From Chondrosia reniformis (taxonomy: Eukaryota; Porifera; Demospongiae; Chondrillida; Chondrillidae), in NCBI GenBank assembly GCA_947172415.1, contig OX359194.1:6578401-6642400 (forward strand): a stretch of 64,000 nucleotides of DNA, written 5' to 3'. Below are positions 54,401 through 64,000 of the stretch, piece after piece. The notes beneath the pieces are model-generated. The model saw nothing but the letters and a program-made list of their open reading frames with translations, was not told where the DNA came from and made no database searches. The stretch's first letter is position 1, and every line of letters begins with the position of its first letter. The position numbers and the translations under genes are program-made.

Positions 54401-55448
54401 CTGAACTTAATCTTTATAGTCTTGCACTTAATGTAAACTTAATATAATATGTTCTAAACTGAATTCACTTTAAGATATACAAACACAGTATTAAATTATA
54501 CCATAAATCATAGTAGGATATCTATGTTCCTTTTTACTTCTTTTCATAAATTAACCAAAGTGATATAATATCTTAACAGGCCATGTTTCATAAAGTATAT
54601 AAACACTATGTATAGGCACACTATATATATGTACAGTATATATATAATATATAGAAGATGTATATACACGTATACATATACGTACGTATGTAATAGAATA
54701 AGGATTTCTTCTAACTGCATCAAACTTATCTTTTGGATGGTTCATCTTTCGATAATTATGAAACGTCCAACAGAACAAAGAACAGAAAACTGCGTCTTTA
54801 GATGCTCAAAATTATCAAAAGATGAACCATCTTATACATATGTACAGTATGTGCATACCAAATACATACAATATACATATACGTATGTATAGAATTATGG
54901 TATAGAAATAATCCTGACAACTAAACCAAAGTCTAATCTTGGTTGGGAAACCGAAGTCCTATTGAATGGCAGCCAGTGATAACCACAAACCACAGACAGC
55001 TGTGTTAGCCCTCCTTAGGGTTCATCAGTGTGGTATATTCTAGTGGTGATATTATTATATATGAAAAATCTAAGATACCATTTTCCTACATGCTATGCCT
55101 ATTCTGTAAAAGAGCCTATAGGGGAACTAAACCTGAAGAGAGCTTTTGGATGAGGATACAGTCTTCCTTCTTTTCCCTTCTTTCATCTTCTTCTCCACTG
55201 GGTCAGACAGCCGTTTCTGGGAATTCCACCCTTCATCAGTGATCCTGGGAGTCTTTGTCTTTTCTTTATCTTGATCTTCTGTGAATCCTTATATGTATAT
55301 GTGCATGCATATAGTATATATGTTTTGGCTAAACCCATTACTACCCGTAAGGACTTACTTACATTTCATGTAGGATCAGTATCAGTACTGCTATACTACA
55401 GTATTAGAATACCTGGAATCATTTGATCAATATGCAAATTTCAAGTGA
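36428..55448 (+). CDS. Receptor-type protein tyrosine phosphatase 2 (7 Ig, 4 FN3, TM, two PTP domains)
   Basis: Twenty-six exons, 5,985 nt, 1,994 aa: 36428-36497, 37918-38898, 39901-40230, 40353-40598, 40673-40918, 43217-43483, 43672-43923, 44112-44417, 44588-44863, 45070-45438, 45876-46157, 46237-46333, 46413-46665, 46736-46884 (TM), 47610-47716, then D1 50931-51025, 51480-51567, 51635-51711, 51800-52054, 52206-52646, and D2 52799-52892, 53111-53187, 53286-53543, 53629-53786, 54083-54218, 55374-55448 (TGA). All phases match RPTP1. D1 has VWPDFGVP and HCSAGVGRSG; D2 has GWPEESG and HCSGGSGRTG. It carries only one copy of the array Ig exon and lacks FN3-2 to FN3-4 of RPTP1. Introns carry at least two large insertions. 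No disruption of the frame was seen, so it appears functional. Confidence 0.92.
37133..37245 (+). mobile_element. tRNA-derived SINE copy C (RPTP2 intron 1)
   Basis: TTGTAGTTCAGTGGCAGCAGAGCACTGGTGGTCAAACCACTTG..., then TGTCCTGG, then a diverged tail (TCAAGATGTTTTATA). It aligns with copy B (27401-27546). Just upstream (36955-36995) lies a 'CCTTTCGACCCG...AGGTCTTCGAAG' core like those of the foldback elements. Confidence 0.5.
38298..38579 (+). repeat. 42-bp Ser-rich coding minisatellite, RPTP2
   Basis: Six copies plus a partial of the 14-aa unit, here with variants SSSVTPFSSSGVGF, SSSVIPFSSSGAGF and SSSVLPFSSSGAGF. The SETSTAFSV...DGSEEDTPTFL segment that follows the repeats in RPTP1 and RPTP3 is deleted; the array passes directly into PAPSPSPSG. 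Confidence 0.9.
39251..39390 (+). repeat. 20-bp minisatellite in RPTP2 intron 2
   Basis: Seven exact copies of ACCTGTACATGCAACAGCCT. It is intronic and absent from RPTP1 and RPTP3. An open frame runs through it by chance. Confidence 0.9.
39901..40918 (+). other. RPTP2 Ig domains 2-4 (single-copy array exon)
   Basis: Exon 39901-40230 is Ig 2, in which the B-strand Cys is Gly (LNFTGTFTGG; TGT to GGT at 40017-40019). Exon 40353-40598 is the only copy of the 246-bp array-type Ig exon. Exon 40673-40918 matches RPTP1 23642-23887 but reads VYCCVV in place of VYYCVV. All are phase 1-1. Confidence 0.85.
41798..41957. mobile_element. Foldback element nested in the 2-kb insertion
   Basis: AATAAAGCTTTGTTGAGTGT and CAGCAACATGAATTTACTAA on the left are mirrored by TTAGTAAATTCATATTGCTG and CTAGGCTTTATT on the right. 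The core GAAGACCTCTGGGTCGAAAC is of the same type as at 13414-13537. Confidence 0.65.
42225..42982. repeat. Long near-perfect palindrome (two ~364-bp arms)
   Basis: Arms 42225-42588 and 42619-42982 stay in register with no indel: AGTGACC at 42231 pairs with GGTCACT ending at 42976. The spacer is 30 bp (CATATACGTATATAAAGGCC...). Transcribed as part of RPTP2 pre-mRNA, it would fold into a long double-stranded hairpin. Confidence 0.85.
43217..46665 (+). other. RPTP2 Ig domains 5-7 and FN3 domains
   Basis: Ig: 43217-43483, 43672-43923, 44112-44417. FN3: 44588-44863, 45070-45438, 45876-46157, 46237-46333 plus 46413-46665. FN3 exon 44588 corresponds to RPTP1 FN3-1 and the next (45070) to FN3-5, so three FN3 domains present in RPTP1 are missing here. 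Confidence 0.85.
45628..45803. mobile_element. Foldback element between RPTP2 FN3 exons
   Basis: GAATTGAATGTGAGAGTAAA and AAGATTGCGATTT on the left pair with AAACTCGCAATCTCACATTC and GCATTCAATTC on the right. It is absent from the matching RPTP1 intron, which is only 135 bp (28944-29078). It explains the extra sequence and the chance open frame there. Confidence 0.65.
46736..47716 (+). other. RPTP2 transmembrane helix and juxtamembrane exons
   Basis: 46736-46884 encodes the end of the last FN3 and the helix (LGVGLFFFFFIIIILIIVAV-type stretch through VVVILIYQ). 47610-47716 encodes KKVKKSGYRLNEDALGE followed by SLPGAEMGVIFNPSVPTW. Compared with RPTP1, it has a three-residue insertion (SLPGAE against PTE). 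Confidence 0.88.
46913..47102. mobile_element. Foldback MITE-like element, 'GATGGTTCATCTTT' family (RPTP2 intron)
   Basis: AGGAATTTCTTCTAACTGTG ... GAGATGGTTCATCTTTTAGT on the left, and GTCTCTAGATGCTAAAAAGA ... AGATGAGCCATCTCAAAGAT on the right, with CAGGGCTGAAACGTCC in the middle. It is the most complete copy together with 4505-4690. Confidence 0.6.
48560..48960. other. GC-rich island inside the TIR element
   Basis: About 400 bp clearly richer in G+C than all surroundings, with two short minus-strand open frames (48932-48717 and 48748-48566) that I do not recognise. It could be a captured genomic fragment or the remnant of another element. No rRNA, tRNA or known protein was recognised. Confidence 0.5.
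49765..50011. repeat. 103-bp tandem repeat with internal palindrome
   Basis: Two near-identical copies and a diverged third. The unit contains GCTTGCCGGTGCTTAGAGCA ... TTAAGCACCGGCAAGC (a palindrome) and GGACAGTTGGCAGACACCTG. TTAAGCACC recurs at 49839 and 49942. Confidence 0.75.
50931..52646 (+). other. RPTP2 phosphatase domain D1 (catalytic)
   Basis: Five exons as listed for RPTP2. Motifs intact: KNRYGNIFAYDHSRV-type loop, HFTVWPDFGVP, VHCSAGVGRSGTF, VQTEVQY. It is nearly identical to RPTP1 D1, and several of the changes seen are conservative (for example T/A, S/N). Confidence 0.92.
52982..53028. repeat. Small TA-flanked palindrome in RPTP2 intron
   Basis: Orthologous to 33389-33432 in RPTP1: CAGTGGGGTCCGATTTATCT, spacer, AGATAAATCAGAGCCCACTG, flanked by TA. 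Confidence 0.55.
54688..54838. mobile_element. Foldback MITE-like element, 'GATGGTTCATCTTT' family (last RPTP2 intron)
   Basis: AATAAGGATTTCTTCTAACT ... GGATGGTTCATCTTTCGATA, then GAAACGTCC, then GTCTTTAGATGCTCAAAATT ... AAAAGATGAACCATCTTA. It is a short version of the family at 4505 and 46913. Confidence 0.6.
54905..55260. repeat. Dispersed repeat cluster in the last RPTP2 intron
   Basis: 54905-55060 is related to 13680-13890. 55060-55135 is the reverse complement of 12205-12290. 55140-55260 (CAGTCTTCCTTCTTTTCCCT ... GTTTCTGGGAATTCCACCCT) resembles 39772-39862 in RPTP2 intron 2. It is probably one composite element or nested insertions. Confidence 0.55.
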
Positions 55449-56694
55449 ACATTGGACTAAATAGAAATTTGTTCTTGATGTGTACATTAATTTATGTATG
55501 GCTTAGTATTTGAAACATGCTATATATATACATGTACGTAGGTATATGTATTTGTATTTGTATGCTAATGATATTTTATGACATTTATGAGTAATCAAAG
55601 TACATAATATTCAAACCACAAGCAACCATTCTCTTCACATCGTGAAGAGGAATATTAATCACAGAGAATATAAACCCAGGATGGCTTAGTTATTATAAAA
55701 AAAATTCACTCCTCAGTTTTGGAAGCTACTGAAAAGGTATTGGTGCTGCATACTGAATTTGTGTAGTGAACATTTATATGGTTTAAAGATATTTCCCCTA
55801 TTGAAAATGGACTCTGCTTTACTGTCTAGTTTTTGTTAGTCTCGTACCCAGCCCCACTACCGGCCGCCATTTTATAAGGCGCGTCAGCCATTTTTGCGGA
55901 AGTTGGGGATGTGTACGAGGACTAAGTTTTTGTTTCATGTTGGTATTAGAATTGAATTGAATTTCTTCTTAAACATTTGTAACATCTGAAAGTGGAAATG
56001 CTGACCTTTAGTTCAAAAAACTTTGACGTACACGTGATCACACTTTCACACATGAACTTGAACTAATATATACATCTCGAGTCAGCAGGTAACGGTTCAC
56101 TGTACAATTATATTATGGGTTATTTCAAAAACAAAGTTAGGCTATAAACACATCAGGAGTGTGATATGTTGTTATGTACACACAGAACAGCTTATCAGTA
56201 AGTAATATGTGTAGGTGTTCATTGACATAATATTTCTACTACTATATATAGCCCAGATATATGTACAGAACACAACCCAGCTTTAAATCACCAACATATT
56301 AACCTACATACTTTTATTTCACACAGTTGTGCCCTTGCATGATTTAGAATAATATATATGATTACATACAAAAAAGCATAATATATATGATTGCATACAA
56401 ACAAGAATATGAGAGAGAAAGTATGAGTCATGTATTGTTTTTTTTTATCTACACTTGAGTGCATGTACACGTAGATCACTATGGAGGTATTTGCAAGTAT
56501 TATTATATACGTACACATATAGTATTCTAACACACATACATCCATGAATTCAAATCTTAAGACACAAATCCCACAAACTCCCAAATATTTTCTAATTGCA
56601 CGGTTTGTACTGCGTGGGTGTATACCAACCTCCCTCCTTAAAATGCTATCTTCCTTGTCATTGTATATACTTACTAGAAGGATTACAGTGAAGC
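55449..56694. other. RPTP2-RPTP3 intergenic spacer
   Basis: An AT-rich spacer with one GC-rich foldback element (55836-55925). No supported coding region. The last 110 bp align in part with the RPTP2 promoter region. Confidence 0.45.
55836..55925. mobile_element. Short GC-rich foldback MITE
   Basis: TTAGTCTCGTACCCAGCCCC at 55836-55855 is mirrored by GGGGATGTGTACGAGGACTA at 55905-55924. The centre (ACTACCGGCCGCCATTTTAT...) is GC-rich for this genome. No other copy was noticed in the window. Confidence 0.6.
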
Positions 56695-59600
56695 ATGCTA
56701 ACTAGCTCATCACTCCTTCGGTGTCTTCTTCTTCTTAGATTTGTCTTTCTGTCACTATCACAAGGTAAGATCTCTAAAGATCGTCCTGTAGAAGTTACTA
56801 TTATATGTGTCAAGGTAAGCGTATAGATATGGATTATACTCTATCGTAGCGACTTTGCTGAAGCCTTGTTTTATACGATTGTACTATATTGTCAACGCTG
56901 AATTAATGAGTCCTTTTAACTAGTATTATTACATATTTCAGTCTCGTATACGTCGTGGTTATAATGACGCGAAAATAATTATGCACCCTTATGGAAAATT
57001 ATAAGAGTAACACTTCCTACAGGACCTCAATTTGAAGAGGACAGATATTTTGTCACTGTTCCTGACAGCCTTCCAGTAGGAGATGTAGTATTCCAGGAGA
57101 CACTCGATACAAGTGGAGTTGCTAGTCTAGAAGGCGTCAATGTTACCCTGAGGGGAAACAGCAGTGATCTATTTAATGGATCCTTTTCTAATGGAAATGT
57201 CACTATTACAGTTAACACAGATATGCTTGAGGAAGGAATCTATACATTGAACATTTGGGTCAGAGGATGTTACTATGACAGGAGCTCTGTCACTTCAATG
57301 ATGCAATTAACCCCAACCTTTGACTCTACAAGCTCTTTAGCATCATCACAGGCTAGTTCTGGAATGCTAGGTGGTTCTAGTACTCAATCACTCTTCCTTT
57401 ACAGTTCCACTGTGTTCCCATTCTCTTCTTCTGGTGCCGGATTTAGCTCCCCTGTGTTCCCATTCTCTTCTTCTGGTGCCGGATTTAGCTCCTCTGTGTT
57501 CCCATTCTCTTCTTCTGGTGCCGGATTTAGCTCCTCTGTGTTCCCATTCTCTTCTTCTGGTGCCAGATTTAGCTCCTCTGTGTTCCCATTCTCTTCTTCT
57601 GGTACTGGATTTAGCTCCTCTGTGATCCCATTTTCTTCTTCTGAGACTAGTACTGCATTCTCTGTTCGCTCATTGTTTTCCTCCCAAATCCCACTTAGTT
57701 CTTCTGATGGTTCTGAAGAGGACACTCCCACCTTCCTGACCAGTTCGTCAGCACCAGCACCAAGTCCTAGCCCTAGCAGCTCTGTCCAGTGCCAGTGTTT
57801 CAATATATCAGCTCAACTGACCATTACTGTTGTCAGAGCAGTTACACTCAATGTAACAAGTGTCTCACCTTATCCAACAGAGAATATCACATTTTCATGT
57901 GATTTTTGGACTCAATCTCTGGATGTGGAGTACAGTTGGTTTCGGAACGGAAGTGTGATAGATGGTGAAACAGATGCAACATTTGTCCTCATGGCTACCT
58001 TCAGTGACGACAGTTCAGTATTCTACTGTACTGCTAACAATATTACATCTGATATCAACATCACAATAAACAGTGAGTTCAACTAGTTCATGCAAAGGTT
58101 CAGGTCAAAACAGGTGTATTGTACAGCTATGACTTTGTTTTAATACATTAATTAAATAAATATTACTTTCACAGCTGCTACCCCAACAGTAAATCTTCTT
58201 GTGTTACCAATGGCAACAAGTCAATTGGAAGCTGAGGGAGTGATCTATCCAGTAGTTCTGGCAGAAGTTAATGAGACTCTCAACTTTACTTGTATTTTTA
58301 CCGGAGGACCTCTCTTTGAACTGCTGTTGAGCAATACTGCTATTACCTTACCTGAGAATGGCAGTCTAGTGAGAGGAGAGGTGAATATGAGTGTAATAGA
58401 AAATGGTACCACTAAAGAGATTCAGGTGATAACAGCCCAAATTTGGAACTGTTTAGCAGTAGTGGATGAGATGAATTTTATATCGAGTCCAGTCATTGTT
58501 GCTAGTGAGTTTGTGATGATTGAGCTAGCTCTGTACATGTAAGATTTATCTCAATAATTCCATTTAAGACTTTTATATCATTATTATAATGTACATGTAA
58601 TTTCACGTTTCTTAGTTCAACCATATAACTTGAGTGTAAAGGCAAATCCTGGCTTGAAACTTACTTTTGGTGAAAATGTAACTCTTACATGTACTTCTGA
58701 AGGAGGACCTACACTTAACTACACCTGGATGTTGCCTGATGACACTAATGTGACATCTGACATGTTACCTGTGAACAATGTAATGACGAATGACACTGGA
58801 GAGTATACATGTATAGTGACATCAGAAGCTGGAATTGCTAGTACATCAGTTACACTATCAGGTTAGAAAATAGTTTAGTTTCTTAATTCGTACTTTTACT
58901 GTCAATTCAATAAACTTTCTTCCATCAGTTGAGCCATATGACTTGAGTGTGGAGGCAAATCCTGGCTTGGAACTTACTTTTGGTGAAAATGTAACTCTCA
59001 CATGTACTTCTCAAGGAGGACCTACACTTAACTACACCTGGATGTTGCCTGATGACACTAATGTGACATCTGACATGTTACCTGTGAACAATGTTATGAC
59101 AAATGATACTGGAGAATATACATGTATAGTGACATCAGAAGCTGGAATTGCTAGTACATCAGTTACACTATCAGGTTAGTAAATACGTACGTATGTACTT
59201 TAGTTTCTTTATTCGTACTTTTACTGTCAATTCCATAAACTTTCTTTCATCAGTTGAGCCATATGACTTGAGTGTGGAGGCAAATCCTGGCTTGGAACTT
59301 ACTTTTGGTGAAAATGTAACTCTTACATGTACTTCTCAAGGAGGACCTACACTTAACTACACCTGGATGTTACCTGATGACACTGAAGTGACATCTGACA
59401 TATTACCTGTGAACAATGTAATGACGAATGATACTGGAGAGTATACATGTATAGTGACATCAGAAGCTGGAAATGCTAATACATCAGTTACACTATCGGG
59501 TTAGTAAATACGTACGTATGTACTTTAGTTTCTTTATTCATACTTTTACTGTCAATTCCATACACTTTCTTCTATCAGTTGAGCCATATGACTTGAGTGT

Positions 59601-62600
59601 GGAGGCAAATCCTGGCTTGGAACTTACTTTTGGTGAAAATGTAACTCTCACATGTACTTCTCAAGGAGGACCTACACTTAACTACACCTGGATGTTGCCG
59701 GATAACACTGAAGTGACATCTGACATGTTATCTGTGAACAATGTAATGACGAATGACACTGGAGAGTATATATGTATAGTGACATCAGAAGCTGGAAATG
59801 CTAATACATCAGTCACACTATCAGGTTAGTAAATACGTACATATGTACTTTAGTTTCTTTATTCGTACTTTTACTGTCAATTCCATAAACTTTCTTTCAT
59901 CAGTTGAGCCATATGACTTGAGTGTGGAGGCAAATCCTGGCTTGGAACTTACTTTTGGTGAAAATGTAACTCTTACATGTACTTCTCAAGGAGGACCTAC
60001 ACTTAACTACACCTGGATGTTACCTGATGACACTGAAGTGACATCTGACATGTTACCTGTGAACAGTGTAATGACGAATGACACTGGAGAGTATACATGT
60101 ATAGTGACATCAGAAGCTGGAAATGCTAATACATCAGTCACACTATCAGGTTAGTAAATACTTTAGTTTCTTAATTGATGATTTTACTGTCAATTTCATA
60201 AACTTTCATCCATCAGTTGAGCCATATGACTTGAGTGTGGAGGCAAATCCTGGCTTGGAACTTACTTTTGGTGAAAATGTAACTCTTACATGTACTTCTG
60301 AAGGAGGACCTACACTTAACTACACCTGGATGTTGCCGGATAACACTGAAGTGACATCTGACATGTTATCTGTGAACAATGTAATGACAAATGATACTGG
60401 AGAGTATATATGTATAGTGACATCAGAAGCTGGAAATGCTAATACATCAGTCACACTATCAGGTTAGTAAATACGTATGTATGTACTTTAGTTTCTTTAT
60501 TCGTACTTTCACTGTCAATTCTATAAACTTTCATCCATCAGTTGAGCCATATGACTTGAATGTGGAGGCAAATCCTGGCTTGGAACTTACTTTTGGTGAA
60601 AATGTAACTCTTACATGTACTTCTGAAGGAGGACCTACACTTAACTACACCTGGATGTTGCCGGATAACACTGAAGTGACATCTGACATGTTATCTGTGA
60701 ACAATGTTACGACGAGTGATACTGGAGAGTATACATGTATAGTGACATCAGAAGCTGGAAATGCTAATACATCAGTTACACTATCAGGTTAGTAAATACG
60801 TACGTATGTACTTTAGTTTCTTTATTCGTACTTTTACTGTCAATTCTATAAACTTTCTTCCATCAGTTGAGCCATATGACTTGAGTGTGGAGGCAAATCC
60901 TGGCTTGGAACTTACCTTTGGTGAAAATATAACTCTTACATGTACTTCTGAAGGAGGACCTACACTGGACTACACATGGATGTTGCCTGATAACACTAAT
61001 GTGACATCTGACGTGTTACCTGTGAACAATGTAATGACGAATGATACTGGAGAGTATACATGTTTAGTGACATCAGAAGCTGGAAATGCTAGTACATCAG
61101 TTACACTATCAGGTTAGGAAGACTATAAAGTATTAAATACATAGTATGTTAAGGGTCTTTCCTGTACTGTACATATATACAGTTGTGCCATACAACCTAA
61201 CTCTGTCAGCTGAGCCCAGCCCTAAAGTAGCTTTTGGAGGAAATGTCACACTAACCTGTAGTTCAGAAGGAGGTCCATCGCTCAATTACACATTGGTGAC
61301 ACCAAATAAGGGAAATGTGACTTCTCAGATGCTAGCAGTCAGCAATGTCATGACAGATGATGCAGGAGTGTACTACTGTGTGGTGACATCAGAAGCTGGT
61401 ACTTCATCTTTGAACATTACAATAACAGGTTTGTATGAATCTGCAGATGTGAATATATTTCTAAAAGGCTGATTGAATGATATATATATATATATATATG
61501 TATACATGTGTTATTAATATTTCTAAAGTAAACATTTGATTACTAGTTAGAGATAGATTATCAATAGCTACGTACGTATGTACATACGTACATAGTAATT
61601 TAGCATGTACATACATACATAAGTAGTCTTGATTGAATTCTAATTTTCACATAATTATTTCCTTTTGCACATTCTTTTAGTTGGAGTTTCTATAGTTACA
61701 AATCCTGTTGCCCAGGAAGTGTTCATCAATGATTCTGTTACCTTCTCTTGTTTGGCTGATGGAAGTCAACCCTTCACATATCAATGGTACAAGGATGACC
61801 AGCTGGTTATCATGGATTCAAGGCTTCAGAGGGTGAACACATCAAATGTCACTATTCATCCAGTGCAAGGAGGAGATTTTGGCTCTTATCACTGCCAGGT
61901 TACCAATGATGTGGATAGTATGAACTCTTCAACTGCTCTCTTGACTGGTAATGATTAGCTATTATTTACAATATATATGTATGTAATATAAAAGTATGTA
62001 ATTATAAGTATCTAACTATACACACAGTATATATATGAAACTCTTTTGAAATCTGGCCATGGTATGCATACAGCAGGTACTGTATATATAGGCATATTAT
62101 ATGTATGTATGTTGATTGTTGCAAGTTGTGTTTATATAGTGTCGCCATTTGGAAGTGTCAGTGTGTCACCTTCAGTTGTGACACTCAACGTCTCTGAGAA
62201 TGTCACATTTACCTGTGAGTTTAGTGGAGGACCAGATAATGAAATAAAATGGCTGAAAGGTGGTACAGAGCTGGCCAATGAGACCAGCCGTACTCTCCTT
62301 GTGAATGTTGACGATGTGAACAAGGGAGATAGGTACACTTGTGTGATCAGCAATGCCGCGGGAAATGGTACTGGTGACAGTGTACTTTATGGTGAGCCAA
62401 TATGACACAGTTGAGCAGAAATAGTAATTATTTGACATGTACAGTTGAACATAGTCCAACCTGGTATTTGGATACATTACAGATGTACTGTACATGATAG
62501 TCATTGTCTGTATTCTGTAATCATCTTATATGTACGTACATGCATGTACTGTAAATAGCATTTAGATTTTGTACATACGTACGTACGTTACATTTTTGTC

Positions 62601-64000
62601 AATTTTGATTTTTTTATATAGTACGTATACATTATAGTCAGATAAATTAGGTGCTTTGATATAAAGAGTTCTACTGTTTCATTCCTGTTTAGTGAATCCA
62701 ATTATCACTAAACATCCTAGCGACACTGAAATCACATATAAAGATCCAACTGGTGGTTTTATCTGCTGTGAGGCCCAGGGATTCCCTACTCCAAACATAA
62801 CATGGTACCAGAATGGTACAGTACTGACAGATATGGCTAATGTGACAGAATTAGAATCCAAACCTTATACAAGAACGAGCACTGTTAATTTCATCAATGC
62901 TATCTTTAATGACTCAGGAAGTTACTATTGTGTAGCTACATCAGCAGCAGACAATGTAGTAGATGCTAGAAGTAACACTTCCTATGTGACAGTGCAAGGT
63001 TAGCTCAATTCATGTTTGTAATCTAGAATAAACTAAATACAGATATGGCTAATGTGTGTTGCCCTTGCAGCAGATTTAGCGTATCTAACTATTATAGCTA
63101 TCTCCTTTTGTTGTTTCCTTTTCTAACATAGCTAGACCTGAATTTTCATACACTGTATGTATACATATATTGTCCTGTATATTTTCCCTTGCACTTCTCT
63201 TATATACAACAGATGTTCCAGAGGGACCTGTTGATTTGATGGCTATAGAAATTCAATCTCGCTTCATTGTCATCAATTGGACTGAACCTCATGATAATAA
63301 TGCTCCTATCAGTGGATATTATATATTTGTCAATAATATAACCTTCATGCACCCCAATAACCAGACAGAATACAACATTACAGAACTGTCTCCATATACT
63401 AACTATACCATCAGTGTATTGGCTTTCAATACCATTGGAAACAGTTCAGTCAGTGAAGAAATTGTGAATGAAACCTTGGAAGATGGTGAGTAGTGCTGAA
63501 TGGGTTACCATAGTAACAAAGTTGAACTTGATTTCCCAAAATCAAAAACCCCTTGTGAAGATGGTATAAAGTATATGTAATCCTGTTAATTTTTCACTTG
63601 TGAAATGTAAAGCATTATGCGTATACGTATATGTGTGTGTGTGATTTCAAGAAATTATATATACATAATGTAATAGACACTTCATTTCAACTAACTACAT
63701 ATATATATACACATGTATTTGCACCAGTGTGCTATGATAGCTGAAGTGTATAGGGATGGTGGGACAAAACCCAGAAGTGATATGTATGGCTAATTTAATT
63801 TACTGCCCCAATTTGTCTCTCTAACTCACACATTCCATTTTACCATCCTCACTCAAAGCTACCCACAAGCAGACCTGTTTCCTTACATTTGTCAGCCTCT
63901 GGCTCTCAATCTCAATCTTACACTCATCATCCTTCCTAATATATAAACAACATTGTTGTTGACTTATAATCCCCATTCAGTACTAGCTATATAGCTAGCC
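56695..64000 (+). CDS. Receptor-type protein tyrosine phosphatase 3, ectodomain part (14 Ig, first FN3; runs off the right edge)
   Basis: Sixteen exons seen: 56695-56764, 57023-58072, 58175-58504, eight array Ig exons (58616-61112), 61183-61428, 61681-61947, 62140-62391, 62693-62998 and 63213-63485. They encode 1,587 aa in one frame, ending in phase 1. Order: signal peptide (MLTSSSLLRCLLLLRFVFLS and LSQ), cadherin-like segment, Ser-rich repeats, Ig 1, Ig 2, eight near-identical Ig, four further Ig, FN3-1 (PEGPVDLMAIEIQS ... TEYNITELSPYTN). The last ~515 bp is intron; sequence similar to RPTP2 stops near 63690, where RPTP2 reaches its next FN3 exon, so an insertion probably separates the next exon. 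Membrane and phosphatase parts are outside the window and are inferred from the paralogues. Confidence 0.9.
57403..57642 (+). repeat. 42-bp Ser-rich coding minisatellite, RPTP3
   Basis: Five copies plus a partial of the SSSVFPFSSSGAGF-type unit, with variants SSTVFPF, SSPVFPF, SSGARF and SSGTGF, followed by the SETSTAFSV...DGSEEDTPTFL segment shared with RPTP1. Confidence 0.9.
58616..61112 (+). repeat. Tandem array of 8 near-identical Ig exons (RPTP3)
   Basis: Eight 246-bp phase 1-1 exons start at 58616, 58929, 59254, 59579, 59904, 60217, 60542 and 60867; periods are 313 or 325 bp. They are the same family as the RPTP1 array. Four consecutive units (58929 to 59904) carry TCTSQGG where most others have TCTSEGG, marking a locally spread variant. 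The last unit matches the last RPTP1 unit (EYTCLVTSEAGNAS), so array ends are conserved while the middle turns over. Confidence 0.95.
63486..64000. other. RPTP3 intron reaching the window edge
   Basis: It starts like RPTP2 intron 9 (GTGAGTAGTGCTGAATGGGT, GTGAAATRTAAAGCATTATG, CACTTCATTTCA) and then diverges at about 63690 into unrelated sequence, suggesting an insertion before the next FN3 exon. No exon was recognised. Confidence 0.5.

Larger units (their letters stand above)
52799..55448 (+). other. RPTP2 phosphatase domain D2
   Basis: Six exons as listed for RPTP2. FADILPFDETRC, FTGWPEESGKVP and VHCSGGSGRTGTF are as in RPTP1. The last intron (54219-55373, 1.15 kb) is enlarged by repeat insertions; RPTP1 has 480 bp there. 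The TGA is at 55446-55448. No AATAAA was seen close downstream. Confidence 0.9.

Overview
The window is animal genomic DNA, most likely from a demosponge close to Amphimedon queenslandica. The evidence is the AT-rich sequence, very short GT-AG introns (often 65-150 bp), tightly packed genes, metazoan-only extracellular modules (EGF, laminin G, LDLa, Ig, FN3, receptor tyrosine phosphatase), and abundant small foldback repeats and ACGT-type microsatellites. The species is an inference; the phylum-level call is stronger. No bacterial, rRNA, CRISPR or viral genes were recognised. All gene models below are my own splice reconstructions. The internal exons join in a consistent phase, and the coding totals of the three complete multi-exon models (2,813 aa, 3,336 aa and 1,994 aa) divide evenly by three.

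Layout. (1) 1-357, minus: the 5' end of an unrecognised lysine-rich gene that runs off the left edge. (2) 827-12523, minus: a 13-exon gene for a secreted protein of about 2,813 aa with order signal peptide, LDLa, about 41 EGF, then five laminin-G domains separated by EGFs, and no membrane segment. This order resembles Eyes shut/spacemaker (EYS). One 4.7-kb exon carries nearly all the EGFs, and inside it sits a 117-bp tandem array with a 468-bp higher-order repeat. (3) 14059-15920, plus: a LEPROT/VPS55-family four-helix membrane protein. (4) 16100-64000, plus: three tandem paralogues of a receptor-type protein tyrosine phosphatase (RPTP1 16100-35381, RPTP2 36428-55448, RPTP3 from 56695 and running off the right edge). 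Each begins with a 70-bp signal-peptide exon, then a cadherin-like/serine-repeat/Ig exon, an Ig array, FN3 domains, a membrane helix and (seen in RPTP1 and RPTP2) two phosphatase domains: D1 with WPD and HCSAGVGRSG, and D2 with WPE and HCSGGSGRTG.

The standout feature is the RPTP cluster. A single 246-bp Ig exon with its short intron (period 310-325 bp) is present 13 times in RPTP1, once in RPTP2 and 8 times in RPTP3. Every copy is phase 1-1, so array length can change by recombination or exon skipping without breaking the reading frame, while the phosphatase half stays nearly constant. RPTP1 also has three FN3 domains, including a furin-type RRRR site, that RPTP2 lacks. The result is a family of surface phosphatases whose ectodomain length varies from 7 to 19 Ig domains over a constant signalling end. 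That is what one would expect of adhesion or self-recognition receptors, but the function is inference.

Mobile DNA is concentrated in introns. RPTP2 holds an element of about 2 kb with a ~364-bp near-perfect inverted repeat. Its ends are defined by comparison with the empty paralogous introns. RPTP2 also holds a ~2.55-kb terminal-inverted-repeat element. Several MITE-like foldback families and a tRNA-derived SINE family are scattered through the window.
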